A stretch of 64,000 nucleotides of DNA from Bryobacterales bacterium (GTDB lineage: Bacteria > Acidobacteriota > Terriglobia > Bryobacterales > Bryobacteraceae): NCBI GenBank assembly GCA_003170295.1, contig PNAJ01000103.1, positions 36,119-100,118 on the forward strand, in the 5' to 3' direction. Below, one piece after another: positions 1 to 8,539 of the stretch. How positions within the stretch are numbered: the first letter of the stretch is position 1; the number at the start of each line of letters is the position of its first letter. The translations under genes and the position numbers were made by a program. Under the pieces are notes generated by a model that did not search any database, was not told the origin of the DNA, and saw nothing but the letters and a program-made list of their open reading frames with translations.

Positions 1-2
1 TG

Positions 3-41
3 GGCATGGAAGGTCCAGCGGCAACCCGGCGAAAGAACTAA
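3..41 (+). CDS. possible 3' end of an upstream gene (partial)
   Basis: An open frame enters from the left edge and stops at TAA (39-41), two bases before the deoC start codon. Only about 12 residues are visible, ending in a basic tail (RRKN), so no family can be named. The tight spacing would make it the promoter-proximal neighbour of deoC in an operon. It could equally be a chance frame. Confidence 0.25.
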   Translation, partial: GMEGPAATRRKN

Positions 42-43
42 AT

Positions 44-757
44 ATGGCGGCTCCGGCCGAGCCACGACTTTCCTACGAAGATGTCGCCCGGATGATCGAG
101 CATCCGGTGCTGCGGCCGGAGCTCTCTGAAGAAGAAGTTCGAACTGGCTGCGAAATCGCGCGTCACTATCGCATCGCCGCGGTGACTGTGCGAGCTTCGG
201 ATGCCGATCTGGCCGTGGAATGGATGCGATCGAGCGGCGTCGCCGTCGCAAGCGTGGTCAGCTATCCGCATGGGTCGTCGACTACCTCGGTGAAGCTCTA
301 CGAAACTCGCGACCTGCTGCGGCGCGGCGTCACGGAAGTCGACACCGTGATCAATCTGGGAAAGATGATCTCGCGCCAGTTTCAATACGTGGAAACAGAA
401 CTACAACAGATGGCTGCGGCGTGTCATGAGGGCGGCGCGATTCTGAAGGTTGCATTTGAAAACGGATATCTGACCGAGGATCTGAAGACCATCGCGTGCA
501 AAATCGTCAAGCGTGCGGGAGCGCATTACGCGCGGACATCGACGCCGTTTGGGCCTCCGCCGTACTCGCTCGCCCACATTACTAAAGACGTTACATTAAT
601 GAAGCGACTCCTCGGCGACAGTGTAAAAATTAAGGCGAGCGGCGGAGTGCGAACCATCGCCGACGTGTTGGCGTTGCGCGAGGCCGGATGCGCGCGCGTC
701 GGCACCATCGCCACTGTGGCGATTCTCGAAGCTTGGAAGGCGCAAATTAAGCCGTAG
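44..757 (+). CDS. deoC: deoxyribose-phosphate aldolase
   Basis: Class I aldolase that reversibly splits 2-deoxyribose-5-phosphate into acetaldehyde and glyceraldehyde-3-phosphate in the cytoplasm, in deoxynucleoside catabolism. The 237-residue length fits the DeoC/LacD TIM-barrel family. The Schiff-base lysine lies in KIKASGGVRT (about K197), the proton-relay lysine in ILKVAFENG (about K135), and the acidic residue in VDTVINLGK (about D100). The ATG at 44 follows a possible upstream stop by two bases. Its 3' end overlaps the convergent HD-domain gene by 11 bases. A nucleoside permease-type gene at 22.6 kb could belong to the same physiology, but this is only inference. Confidence 0.93.
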   Translation: MAAPAEPRLSYEDVARMIEHPVLRPELSEEEVRTGCEIARHYRIAAVTVRASDADLAVEWMRSSGVAVASVVSYPHGSSTTSVKLYETRDLLRRGVTEVDTVINLGKMISRQFQYVETELQQMAAACHEGGAILKVAFENGYLTEDLKTIACKIVKRAGAHYARTSTPFGPPPYSLAHITKDVTLMKRLLGDSVKIKASGGVRTIADVLALREAGCARVGTIATVAILEAWKAQIKP

Positions 758-1322
758 TCGCCGCGGTTCCCGCGAGCCCTAGTTCCGCGGCGCGCGCCTG
801 CATCGCCTGGATGCAGAACTCGATGTGCTGGTCGAGATCGACGCCCATTTCCGCGGCTCCGTTCAGGATATCGTCGCGATTCACGGCACGGGCAAACGCT
901 TTGTCCTTGAGTTTCTTCCGCACCGATTTTGTCTCGACCTCCTGAATACTGCGGCCCGGTTTCACATAAGCGCAGGCAGTCAGAAATCCGGCCAACTCAT
1001 CGCAGGCGAACAGCGTCTTTTCAAGCGGAGAGACGCGAGGGACGCCGGTAAAATCCGCGTGCGAAAGAATAGCCCGCCGAATCTCCTCGCTCACTCCACG
1101 CTCGGCAAGAATCGGCTCGCCTTTGGTCGGATGGTCGGGCAAATTGGGATGAATTTCCCAATCGAAATCGTGGAGCAGCGCCGCGACCGCCCACGTTTCT
1201 TCGTCCCCGCTCAACTTGCGCGCATACGCGGCAACACAGGCTTCGACCGCCAGCATATGCTTGCGCAGGCTCTCCGATTTCACGAATTCGCACACAATTT
1301 CCCATGCTTGTTGGCGGTCCAT
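747..1322 (-). CDS. HD-domain protein (putative phosphohydrolase)
   Basis: A 191-residue cytoplasmic protein with the HD signature: an upstream His in RKHMLAVE (about H22), the HD pair in AALLHDFDWE (H51-D52) and a distal Asp in FACDELAGF (about D108), the usual metal ligands of HD phosphohydrolases. The substrate cannot be read from sequence. The ATG at 1322 (MDRQQAWEIV) is preferred. The frame remains open to 1454, but that extension runs antisense through the tRNA-Ala gene and cannot be real coding. It converges on deoC with an 11-base overlap. Confidence 0.85.
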   Translation of the reverse strand: MDRQQAWEIVCEFVKSESLRKHMLAVEACVAAYARKLSGDEETWAVAALLHDFDWEIHPNLPDHPTKGEPILAERGVSEEIRRAILSHADFTGVPRVSPLEKTLFACDELAGFLTACAYVKPGRSIQEVETKSVRKKLKDKAFARAVNRDDILNGAAEMGVDLDQHIEFCIQAMQARAAELGLAGTAATTA

Positions 1323-1360
1323 AAACACAGTGTATGTTAAACTAAGTTTGTAGTTAGCGT

Positions 1361-1436
1361 GGGCCTGTGGCGCAGTTGGGAGCGCGCTTCCATGGCATGG
1401 AAGAGGTCGACGGTTCGAACCCGTCCAGGTCCACCA
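1361..1436 (+). tRNA. tRNA-Ala (anticodon GGC), CCA encoded
   Basis: A full cloverleaf can be folded by eye: acceptor GGGCCTG pairs with CAGGTCC (one G-T pair), D-stem GCGC/GCGC, anticodon stem CTTCC/GGAAG around loop ATGGCAT giving anticodon GGC, and T-arm GACGG-TTCGAAC-CCGTC. The 3' CCA (1434-1436) is encoded. GGC reads GCC and GCU alanine codons. Confidence 0.97.
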
Positions 1437-1453
1437 AGAGCTTCTCCGCACCA

Positions 1454-1487
1454 CCGGCCAGAGCCGCCAATTTCGCGATCTGGCCGG
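1454..1487. terminator. candidate stem-loop after tRNA-Ala
   Basis: CCGGCCAGA (1454-1462) and TCTGGCCGG (1479-1487) form a perfect 9-bp stem with a 16-base loop, 18 bases after the tRNA end and just before the 3' end of the convergent DUF3494 gene. There is no T-tract, so it may be a processing or pause hairpin, not a classical terminator. Confidence 0.35.
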
Positions 1488-1510
1488 CCGTCATTAGATG
1501 GAACAGTGGG

Positions 1511-2305
1511 TCAAGGCAGTTTAACGGTGTCGGAAATGAATGTAACCCCGGTTTTCGCCAGCGCTCTGCCGGTCAGCGTTGTGCCGGACCCCATGGTAAT
1601 GGCGGAACCAGCCAAGATGTTTCCATAGAATATTACACCTGAATTCAGCGTGGCTTGAGTGCCGACCTGCCAAAAGACGTCAGCCGCCTGGGCGCCGTTT
1701 GTCAGGATAACCTGGGCGTTAACGCCTACCGTCAATCCAGTTCCAATCTGGAAGATATAGACGCCACGGCCACTCAGGGTGAGGTTTCCCCCCGTTATCA
1801 AAAGAATGGTCTTGGCTCTATAAAGGCCAGGGGTGAGGGTCAGGCCGGCCTGATCTGTGTCCGCGTGTGTGAATGCGCCGACCCGTCCAGCGGCGTCGTT
1901 AATGGCGACGGTCAAGGAGGCTTGCGCGTGTGCTGCGACAGTACTCGACTCCGTTATACACGTCGCGATGCACACTTCGGTCGGCGTGTAAATCGTTCCG
2001 TGCACGACTCCGGGCCCCCCAGAAATGGGCAAAAACCCAGTGACCGAAGTGCCTGGCGAAACCCCAAGATCCCCAGTAATAACGGTGTTAGCACTGCTAG
2101 GACTGGTGTTGGTAACATCGCTGCCGGCCAGAACCGCGAAAGGCGCGGCCGATCCGAGGTTTACGGGCTGCAGGCCCTTTGCCTGCATATCCGCTGCTAT
2201 CGCCGGGCAAAGAGTGAACGCCGTACAGAGAAGAACTGCGGTGACACCTGCCGTGTGGTTGGTTCGCGCCGGAAAGCCGGCCCTGATCTCAAATAATCTG
2301 TTCAT
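1511..2305 (-). CDS. secreted DUF3494 (ice-binding-like) protein
   Basis: A 264-residue exported protein. After a hydrophobic signal segment (about residues 18-37), the mature part matches the DUF3494 beta-solenoid family from the motifs SAAPFAVLAG, TGDLGVSPG, LTPGLYRA, GVYIFQIG and FWQVGTQATL, through to the conserved end TGRALA..GVTF. Family members include ice-binding proteins of polar microbes, but most bacterial homologues have an unknown adhesion or surface role, so antifreeze activity is not claimed. Start ATG at 2305 has AAAAGGA five bases upstream. Confidence 0.88.
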   Translation of the reverse strand: MNRLFEIRAGFPARTNHTAGVTAVLLCTAFTLCPAIAADMQAKGLQPVNLGSAAPFAVLAGSDVTNTSPSSANTVITGDLGVSPGTSVTGFLPISGGPGVVHGTIYTPTEVCIATCITESSTVAAHAQASLTVAINDAAGRVGAFTHADTDQAGLTLTPGLYRAKTILLITGGNLTLSGRGVYIFQIGTGLTVGVNAQVILTNGAQAADVFWQVGTQATLNSGVIFYGNILAGSAITMGSGTTLTGRALAKTGVTFISDTVKLP

Positions 2306-2523
2306 GTAATCCTTTTGGTTTTAAGTCTTGCAACACTCTGGTCTGGGAGCAGCCCGGCGGCCAACGCTTAAGTCCAACGAAACCGCCCCCACGCGTTCGT
2401 GAAGATACTAAAGAGCGACCGCGCGCGGTCACTTCGGCCGGATTTGGTCATTTGCCCTTGCTATGTCTTTTCTTTTGCGTCAGAATGTCTGGAGGAACCC
2501 TCCCAGCTCCACAAATCTCAAAC

Positions 2524-3054
2524 ATGAAGCTCTCCGATATTGACCCGGGACCGTACGCTCCGAAATCCGTGCGCATGATTGTCGAGATCGCGAAGGGCGG
2601 CTCGAACAAGTGCGAATACGATATCGAGCTGGGTGTTTTTCGCCTCGACCGCACGCTCTATTCGCCCATGCACTATCCCGGAGATTACGGATTCGTGCCC
2701 GGCACAGTGGCGGAAGACGGCGATCCGATTGACATCCTGGTCCTGATGACCCACCCGAGTTTTTCCGGCTGCATGATCGAAGTGCGCCCCATCGCGATTC
2801 TCGACATGGTGGACAATTCCGAGGCGGACCACAAAGTGCTCGCTGTACCGATCCGCAATCCGCGCTACGACGAGATTCATAACGTCGGCGACGTTCGCGC
2901 GCACCAGATGAGGGAGATTGAGCACTTCTTCCAGATCTATAAGGAACTGGAAGGCAAGAACGTCCGGTTGCAAGGCTGGCGCGATGTCCACGCCGCGCAC
3001 GAGGCGATCATGAAGGCTCGCGAGCGCTATCTTGCGGAGAAATCCGCTAAGTAG
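2524..3054 (+). CDS. ppa: inorganic pyrophosphatase, family I
   Basis: A soluble Mg-dependent enzyme that hydrolyses pyrophosphate to two phosphates and so pulls biosynthetic reactions forward. At 176 residues it has the normal family I length. It carries the signature EDGDPIDILV (D65, D67, D70), the metal-binding region ADHKVLAVP (about D102), and the N-terminal motifs YDIELGVFRLDR and YPGDYGFVPGT. The ATG at 2524 (MKLSDIDPGP) matches the family start. An in-frame ATG 39 bases upstream would add a non-conserved tail. It converges on the giant oxidoreductase with a 7-base gap. Confidence 0.95.
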   Translation: MKLSDIDPGPYAPKSVRMIVEIAKGGSNKCEYDIELGVFRLDRTLYSPMHYPGDYGFVPGTVAEDGDPIDILVLMTHPSFSGCMIEVRPIAILDMVDNSEADHKVLAVPIRNPRYDEIHNVGDVRAHQMREIEHFFQIYKELEGKNVRLQGWRDVHAAHEAIMKARERYLAEKSAK

Positions 3055-3077
3055 CAGCCACCTAAGTAGCAGCCACC
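3048..3077. repeat. 15-bp perfect tandem duplication across two convergent stop codons
   Basis: TAAGTAGCAGCCACC occurs twice in direct succession (3048-3062 and 3063-3077). The first copy contains the ppa stop (3052-3054) and the second begins at the stop of the minus-strand oxidoreductase. Confidence 0.8.
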
Positions 3078-6000
3078 AGTTCCCGCGCGCCGATTTGCTT
3101 CAAGCACCGGTCGACCCACTGCTTCGTCAATTTCTCTTGCACGCCATTTTGCGATAGCCGCGTGCGCAGGTTCGACCAATCCACCAGATCGAGCGACTGA
3201 TCCTGATTGAAACAGGAGAACACCACGGTTTCTTCGCCCGTGATCGGGTCCTTGTGCTGCTGGAGGCACTGCGCACAAATTTCTTTCATCATGCATTGCA
3301 TCGGCGAATTGATACTGCCAATCGCCTTGTGATCGGGCCTGAGATATGGCGCAAGTATGGTGTGGCGAGCCAGCGCGACCGCGCCCATCATCGCGTCCGA
3401 CCCGATGACGACCAGCCGGTCAACAGAGTGCAGCGAAATTTCCGGGCTGTCAGGAGAGCCGCCGTGTAGCGGGATGGGGTCATCCAAATCGCCGCGTCCG
3501 TATGCCGCAATAGCCTCGACAATATTCCCGACGAACGCTTTATCTTGCACGCGGCCCGGCGTGAAGCCCGGAGCCTCATCGCAGCACCAGATCACCACGT
3601 CCGCCGCTTTTTCGATCTCCTCCACCTTGTAGCGATCGATAATTTTCTTATAACCGGCGAAATAAACGGTCCGCGAGCGATTCGCGCGCAACTCCTGGCC
3701 GATCGAGAACAGCACCGCATTGCCCAGCCCCCCGCCGATCAATAAAACAGTTTCCTTCGACGGTGTTTCGGTCGGCGTTCCCGTCGGACCCATCAAAATA
3801 ACAGGCTCGCCCGGTTGCAGCAACGCGCACAAATCGGACGACCCGCCCATTTCGAGCACGATGGTCGAGAGTAAACCTTGTTCCCGATCGACCTTCGCCC
3901 CGGTCAGCGCCAGCCCCTCCATCGCAAGCGTCGTTCCTCCGGCTTTCGGCGCCAGCGTCTCGAAATTTTGCAAGCGATAGAACTGGCCCGGATGGAAAGC
4001 TCGCGCGGCCATCGGCGCCTTGACCACCACTTCGACGATGGTCGGCGTCAAGCGCTCCACCCTGTGAACAACCGCGCGAAGCTCCGCGTTCAGATGATCG
4101 AGCAACACCGCCGGCAGCAGCCCTGTCGGCGCTTTGCGCGCAAGCAGCCGGGAAACCACGGGATAGCCTTGCTTCGCGCTCGCCATCGCCTTAACCACGT
4201 TACCCGCGAACGAGGGATGCAGATCGCCAAAGAAGCTGATGCCGCGCCCGTCGGGGCGAATCGACATGAGAACGCGCGCCTGCGCGGGTTTCGCCACCTT
4301 TTCGGGCTTCACAATCTGCCCCTCGTCGTCGACCGCGCGGAACCAGCGGCCGTCTAAAAACACATTTTCCGGATCTTCGCGGCCCAGCACCGTATTCGGT
4401 TGCGTGCCCGCGGCCACCAGGATCGACCGCGCCGGCATGCGCACCACTTCACCCTCGGCGTTGCGCAACATCAGCGCCGCGGCGTGGCCGAACGAATCCA
4501 CCTCGACCTCTACCGGCGTTAGGGACTCCGCGAATCGAATGCCCTCTTCCAGCGCCAGCGCGACCTCTTCGTGATTCAGCGTGTAGCTGGGAGAATCGAT
4601 CAATCGCCGCCGGTACGCGAGCGTAACACCACCCCATTGATTGAGGATCTGGACCAGTTTTGGGTCGCGGCCTTCCCGCGCGGCTGCGGCACGTTCGAAT
4701 CGAAGAGCGCGCGCATGGGTGATGAACTCCTCCGCAGTCTCGGTTTCTTCGGCGGTCCAACGCTCCCGAACCTCGCGTTCGCCAATTTCGGCGGCCAGGG
4801 TTTCATATCGCGTCAGGAATTTTTCAACCTGAACAACGTAATACGCCAGCGATTCCGTGGCCGTATCGATCGCCGTCAATCCACCGCCGATTACGACGAT
4901 CGGCATCCGCACTTGCAGATTCGCCACCGAGCTCGCTTTCGCCGCGCCCGTCAACTGCAGCGCCATCAGAAAATCGGAAGCCTGGCGAACACCGCGCGCC
5001 AGCCCGTTCTTCATAGGAATCACGGTGGGCCGCCCCGCGCCCGCGCACAGCGCGATGTGATCGAAGCCCAGTTCGAACGCGCTCTCGACAGTCATCGTGC
5101 CGCCGAAGCGCACGCCGCCGAACATGCCGAACTGCTCACGCCTTTCGAGCAGCAGACGGATAATCTTGAGAAAGTTTTTGTTCCACCGAACCGTGATACC
5201 GTATTCGGCGACTCCTCCGAACCCCGCCATCACGCGGTCGTCCAGCGATTCGTACAGCTCGTTCACATCGCGAATCGGACGGAACGGCGTGCGTTCGCCG
5301 TGCGGGGTAACGCCGGAAATCTCGGACGGCAGAGGCTCGATCTTCAACCCATCGACGCCCGCAACCGTGTGGCCGTCGTTCATCAGGTGATGCGCCAGCG
5401 TGAAGCCGGCTGGTCCCAGCCCGACCACCAGAACTTTATATCCTGATTCTTCTTTGGGAAGCGGACGTGCGAAGTTCAGCGGATTCCAGCGCGTCAGCAA
5501 ACTATAAATCTCGAAACCCCATGGAAGCTCCAGAACATCTTTGAGCGCTCGTGTTTCTACCTGCGGTATATCCACCGGGTCCTGTTTCTGAAAAATGCAG
5601 GACTTCATGCAGTCGTTGCAAATGCGATGGCCTGTGCCCGCGCACATCGGATTATCGACCGCCGTAATCGCCAGCGCGCCTACCGAATGGCCGCGCTGCT
5701 TGACCAGGTTCATCTCCGAAATTTTCTCGTCCAGTGGGCATCCCGCCAGCGTGACCCCGAAGAAACTTTTCTTATACTCGCCGGTCTTTTCTTTCAGGCC
5801 GGTGGAGCAAGAATCTTTCTCCTGGTTGTGGCATTTGATGCAGTAGTTCGCCTGATCGAGCGCCGCGTTCAAACCCATGCCCGCATCGGTAAGCTTGAAT
5901 CCTTCGCGATGACGCCATTCGTGCTGCGGCAGCGCGAGCCGTGCGATGCCACCCGAAATCAGTGTCTCCACCGGAATCAGATGCGTCATGTCCAGCTTGT

Positions 6001-6607
6001 GCGGAACCTTGAACAGCACTCCGCCATCGTGTTTTTCGCGGCCCGCGGGTGAAAGCGCGGCCCAAGCGGCGTACTGAGCCGCGACCGCCAACTGCGCCGC
6101 GTGGTTCGCCTCATCGTCGAGCCATCGCGACACATGATCGACAAAACTCGCCTCGGTCAGCGGCTCGTTGAACAGCGCCTCCAGTTCCATGGCGCAGGCA
6201 CGCCCGTTGATCGCCGACGCTTTCTCCGGCGTCACGCCGCTGATAGCCTTTTTGTGGACGAATTTCCTCTTCAGCGCATGAACCGGCGCGAGAGCATCGT
6301 GCCTAGCCTGCAGCGCACGCACCTCGGCCGAGATGCCAAACAAATCGCCAACGAAATCCTCCACATGCGGAGCCAGGTCGACCATCAATTCCGACTGCTG
6401 CTTTCTTGTGTGGTGGCCAATATTGGCGGCAGCCGCCCTTTCAGGCGGCTCTTCGGCCCGCGCGGCCATCAGGCCGCTGTGGAGCCCTGTATCGATAGCT
6501 TTCAAATAATCGGCAAACGCGGCATCAAGACGGACCAATCCCTCGCGGCGATATAGATCGTCGAACGAAAGTCCAAACTTGAGGTGCAATGATTCAGATG
6601 TAGGCAT
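3062..6607 (-). CDS. giant flavin/Fe-S oxidoreductase (glutamate synthase small-subunit-like plus PyrK-like domains)
   Basis: An 1181-residue cytoplasmic protein in three parts. The N-terminal half carries two cysteine clusters (about C256/C259/C267 and C322/C330/C333/C337), which suggest Fe-S centres. A GltD/SudA-type pyridine nucleotide-disulfide oxidoreductase core begins near residue 392 with VLVVGLGPAGFTLAHH and includes a second dinucleotide motif, VVIGGGLTAIDTA. The C-terminal third resembles a PyrK/ferredoxin reductase module (FHPGQFYRLQ, LLIGGGLGNAV) and ends with a cysteine motif (KEICAQC, about residue 1105). It probably moves electrons between NAD(P)H and another carrier or substrate, but which one is not visible. 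A short interspersed repeat lies inside the frame at about residues 51-61. Confidence 0.8.
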   Translation of the reverse strand: MPTSESLHLKFGLSFDDLYRREGLVRLDAAFADYLKAIDTGLHSGLMAARAEEPPERAAAANIGHHTRKQQSELMVDLAPHVEDFVGDLFGISAEVRALQARHDALAPVHALKRKFVHKKAISGVTPEKASAINGRACAMELEALFNEPLTEASFVDHVSRWLDDEANHAAQLAVAAQYAAWAALSPAGREKHDGGVLFKVPHKLDMTHLIPVETLISGGIARLALPQHEWRHREGFKLTDAGMGLNAALDQANYCIKCHNQEKDSCSTGLKEKTGEYKKSFFGVTLAGCPLDEKISEMNLVKQRGHSVGALAITAVDNPMCAGTGHRICNDCMKSCIFQKQDPVDIPQVETRALKDVLELPWGFEIYSLLTRWNPLNFARPLPKEESGYKVLVVGLGPAGFTLAHHLMNDGHTVAGVDGLKIEPLPSEISGVTPHGERTPFRPIRDVNELYESLDDRVMAGFGGVAEYGITVRWNKNFLKIIRLLLERREQFGMFGGVRFGGTMTVESAFELGFDHIALCAGAGRPTVIPMKNGLARGVRQASDFLMALQLTGAAKASSVANLQVRMPIVVIGGGLTAIDTATESLAYYVVQVEKFLTRYETLAAEIGEREVRERWTAEETETAEEFITHARALRFERAAAAREGRDPKLVQILNQWGGVTLAYRRRLIDSPSYTLNHEEVALALEEGIRFAESLTPVEVEVDSFGHAAALMLRNAEGEVVRMPARSILVAAGTQPNTVLGREDPENVFLDGRWFRAVDDEGQIVKPEKVAKPAQARVLMSIRPDGRGISFFGDLHPSFAGNVVKAMASAKQGYPVVSRLLARKAPTGLLPAVLLDHLNAELRAVVHRVERLTPTIVEVVVKAPMAARAFHPGQFYRLQNFETLAPKAGGTTLAMEGLALTGAKVDREQGLLSTIVLEMGGSSDLCALLQPGEPVILMGPTGTPTETPSKETVLLIGGGLGNAVLFSIGQELRANRSRTVYFAGYKKIIDRYKVEEIEKAADVVIWCCDEAPGFTPGRVQDKAFVGNIVEAIAAYGRGDLDDPIPLHGGSPDSPEISLHSVDRLVVIGSDAMMGAVALARHTILAPYLRPDHKAIGSINSPMQCMMKEICAQCLQQHKDPITGEETVVFSCFNQDQSLDLVDWSNLRTRLSQNGVQEKLTKQWVDRCLKQIGARELVAAT
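6424..6454 (-). repeat. 31-bp interspersed repeat inside a coding sequence (family R3)
   Basis: On the minus strand this 31-mer begins GAAGAGCCGCCTGAAAGGGC and ends GGCTGCCGCCA. It matches 12514-12544 at 30 of 31 positions. Here it is translated in frame as EEPPERAAAA within the giant oxidoreductase. The complementary GCCGCC/GGCGGC arms can form a hairpin. Confidence 0.75.
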
Positions 6608-6640
6608 GAGCAGCCGAACAGGACGACCTGCAGTGAATAT

Positions 6641-7075
6641 CTATATTGTAGCAACTGGAGCTTGCTTCGACCGCCGAAATGCTTCCCATGTTACCCATAT
6701 CGAGAGCAAAATCAGCACGCCGTCTCGCGCCAAGGTCTTCGGGCCCAACTGCTCGCCCGGTCCAAAGCATCCGCAGTCGCCCTGGAATCCGCGCAGATAA
6801 AGGACCAGCAACACGCTGAAGAAGCAAACCAGAAGCGCCGTGGCAATCGAGGCAACATACCGCGTCAGAATCCCGATCACCAGCAGTACCCCAATCAACA
6901 ATTCGAACCACGGCATCGTGCGCGCCACAAACTCCACCGAGGAACCCGGTACGACATGCATCGCGTCGATCTCCATCGCGAAGATCATCCAAGGGTCGCG
7001 CAGTTTGGTATACGCGGCATAAAGAAACACCGCCGCCAGCAGCAGCCGCCCCAGAATCGCGATCACGCGGTACAT
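6641..7075 (-). CDS. MauE/DoxX-family membrane protein
   Basis: A 144-residue integral membrane protein with about four hydrophobic helices (LGRLLLAAVFLYAAYTKL, FELLIGVLLVIGIL, IATALLVCFFSVLLVLYL, GVLILLSIWVTWEAF). Between the last two is a conserved FQGDCGCFG loop with a Cys-Gly-Cys, typical of MauE/DoxX-like proteins that handle thiol redox or quinones. Its ATG overlaps the stop of the DsbA-like gene by one base (TAATG), so the two are translationally coupled and probably form one periplasmic disulfide system. Confidence 0.82.
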   Translation of the reverse strand: MYRVIAILGRLLLAAVFLYAAYTKLRDPWMIFAMEIDAMHVVPGSSVEFVARTMPWFELLIGVLLVIGILTRYVASIATALLVCFFSVLLVLYLRGFQGDCGCFGPGEQLGPKTLARDGVLILLSIWVTWEAFRRSKQAPVATI

Positions 7076-7671
7076 TACTTCACCGGAAGGCTGTTGATCA
7101 ATTGCTTCAGCAGATCGTACCGGACATCGCCCTTGACCGGATATTTCTTTCCGCCGCCGCTCAAAATCATCGTCGGTGTCTCGCTCAGCGGAATCTTGTA
7201 TCCCAGGGCCATATCGGCGTCGATCTCATTGTTGATCTCCGCCAGGCTCTTCGGATCCGTGAGGATCTTCCGCACTTTCGCCATTTCCGCGGGCGTCAAT
7301 TCCTTTGCAACTGTGCCCTCGACATCTCCAGTCCGCCCCCACTCCTCTTGCGTCCGGAACAGTGCGTCGCAGATGCGATCATACCGGCCGATCCGCGCCG
7401 CGGCGTCGGCATACTGCGCCGCCTTCCGCGCATACGGATGCTGTTGCAGAGGGAAATCGCGATAAATAATGCGCACCTTGCCCGACGCAACACAATCTCC
7501 CAGCGCCTCCTTAATCGCCCCGAAATGCAGCCTTGCGCAATGAGGACACTGGAAATCGCTGAACACCTCGAGCGTCACAGGCGCGTTTGGCGATCCGGCC
7601 GACCGGTCCATCGCATCGGTTGCGAACAGCGTAGTCGCGGCAAAAAGGAGCGGCAATAGGAGAACTCGCAT
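7075..7671 (-). CDS. DsbA-like periplasmic thioredoxin-fold protein
   Basis: A 198-residue exported thiol oxidoreductase. It has a short signal peptide (MRVLLLPLLFAATTLF), the active site CPHC at C42/C45 within VFSDFQCPHCARLHF, and the cis-proline in SETPTMIL (about residue 172). These mark the DsbA/DSBA_2 family, which oxidises or isomerises thiols in exported proteins. The frame is open much further upstream, but that part is antisense to the SDR gene. ATG 7671 is chosen because it starts the signal peptide. It is coupled to the MauE-like gene. Confidence 0.88.
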   Translation of the reverse strand: MRVLLLPLLFAATTLFATDAMDRSAGSPNAPVTLEVFSDFQCPHCARLHFGAIKEALGDCVASGKVRIIYRDFPLQQHPYARKAAQYADAAARIGRYDRICDALFRTQEEWGRTGDVEGTVAKELTPAEMAKVRKILTDPKSLAEINNEIDADMALGYKIPLSETPTMILSGGGKKYPVKGDVRYDLLKQLINSLPVK

Positions 7672-7717
7672 TTGCCCTGATCCTATCACAGCCGTCCATT
7701 GTGATAAAACACGTTTC

Positions 7718-8539
7718 ATGGCTATTGATCTTAAGGGAAGAACGGCGCTCGTAACCGGCGCGGGCCGCGGCATCGGTCGCGCGGTCGCACTCAAGCTCGC
7801 CCAGGCGGGCGCATCGGTGATGTTGAACGATCTCGATCGCGACGTGGTTTTCGAGACTGGAATGTTGATCGATAAAGAAGGAGGCGCGGCGAAGGCGATG
7901 CCCGGCGACGTTACGGCTCCCGATTTTCCCGAGAAGCTGGTGAACGCGACCGTCGGTGGATTCGGTTCCATCGACATCATCGTCAACAACGCCGGCTACA
8001 CCTGGGATAACGTAATCCAGAAAACAACCGACGAGCAGTTTCAGGCCATGCTCGACATCCACATGGTGGCTCCATTTCGCATTCTGCGCGCCGCATCGAC
8101 GTATATCCGGGAGGCTGCGAAAAAGGAGATCGCCGAGGGCAAGCGCGTCATGCGGAAAGTCGTGAATATCACCTCGGTGTCGGGCGTCGATGGCATCGCT
8201 GGCCAAGCAGGCTACGGATCGGGCAAGAGCGGCATCAACGGATTGACGAAAGTCATGGCGAAGGAATGGGGCCGCTACAACGTCAACGTGAACTCCGTCG
8301 GTTTCGGATTCATCGAGACGCGTCTAGTCGCGCCTCTCGGTTCGGAGATCGATATGAAAGGCAAGAAAATCAAGGTCGGTGTGCAGCAAGCCGTCATCGA
8401 CGCCGTGAAAACCCACTGTCCGCTCGGCCGCTCGGGAACCGTCGAAGAAGCAGCCGGCCCCGTGCTGTTCTTCTGCTCGTCCTTGTCCGATTATGTAAGC
8501 GGCGAAATTCTAATCGTCAGCGGCGGCGCGCGATCGTGA
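7718..8539 (+). CDS. SDR-family NAD(P)-dependent oxidoreductase
   Basis: A 273-residue short-chain dehydrogenase of classical type. The cofactor motif TGAGRGIG is near residue 13, NNAG follows the central sheet, and the catalytic YGSGK (Tyr-X-X-X-Lys) is near residue 166. It has a slightly long insertion before the catalytic serine, like 3-oxoacyl-ACP reductase/2-hydroxyacyl-CoA dehydrogenase-type members. The substrate is unknown. Its stop overlaps the GTG start of the aminotransferase (GTGA), so the two are co-translated and may serve one pathway. Confidence 0.9.
   Translation: MAIDLKGRTALVTGAGRGIGRAVALKLAQAGASVMLNDLDRDVVFETGMLIDKEGGAAKAMPGDVTAPDFPEKLVNATVGGFGSIDIIVNNAGYTWDNVIQKTTDEQFQAMLDIHMVAPFRILRAASTYIREAAKKEIAEGKRVMRKVVNITSVSGVDGIAGQAGYGSGKSGINGLTKVMAKEWGRYNVNVNSVGFGFIETRLVAPLGSEIDMKGKKIKVGVQQAVIDAVKTHCPLGRSGTVEEAAGPVLFFCSSLSDYVSGEILIVSGGARS

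Noticed and set aside
2306..2523. Possible riboswitch upstream of the DUF3494 gene
   Set aside because: No conserved core of a known class (for example c-di-GMP-I) could be matched in this 218-base gap.
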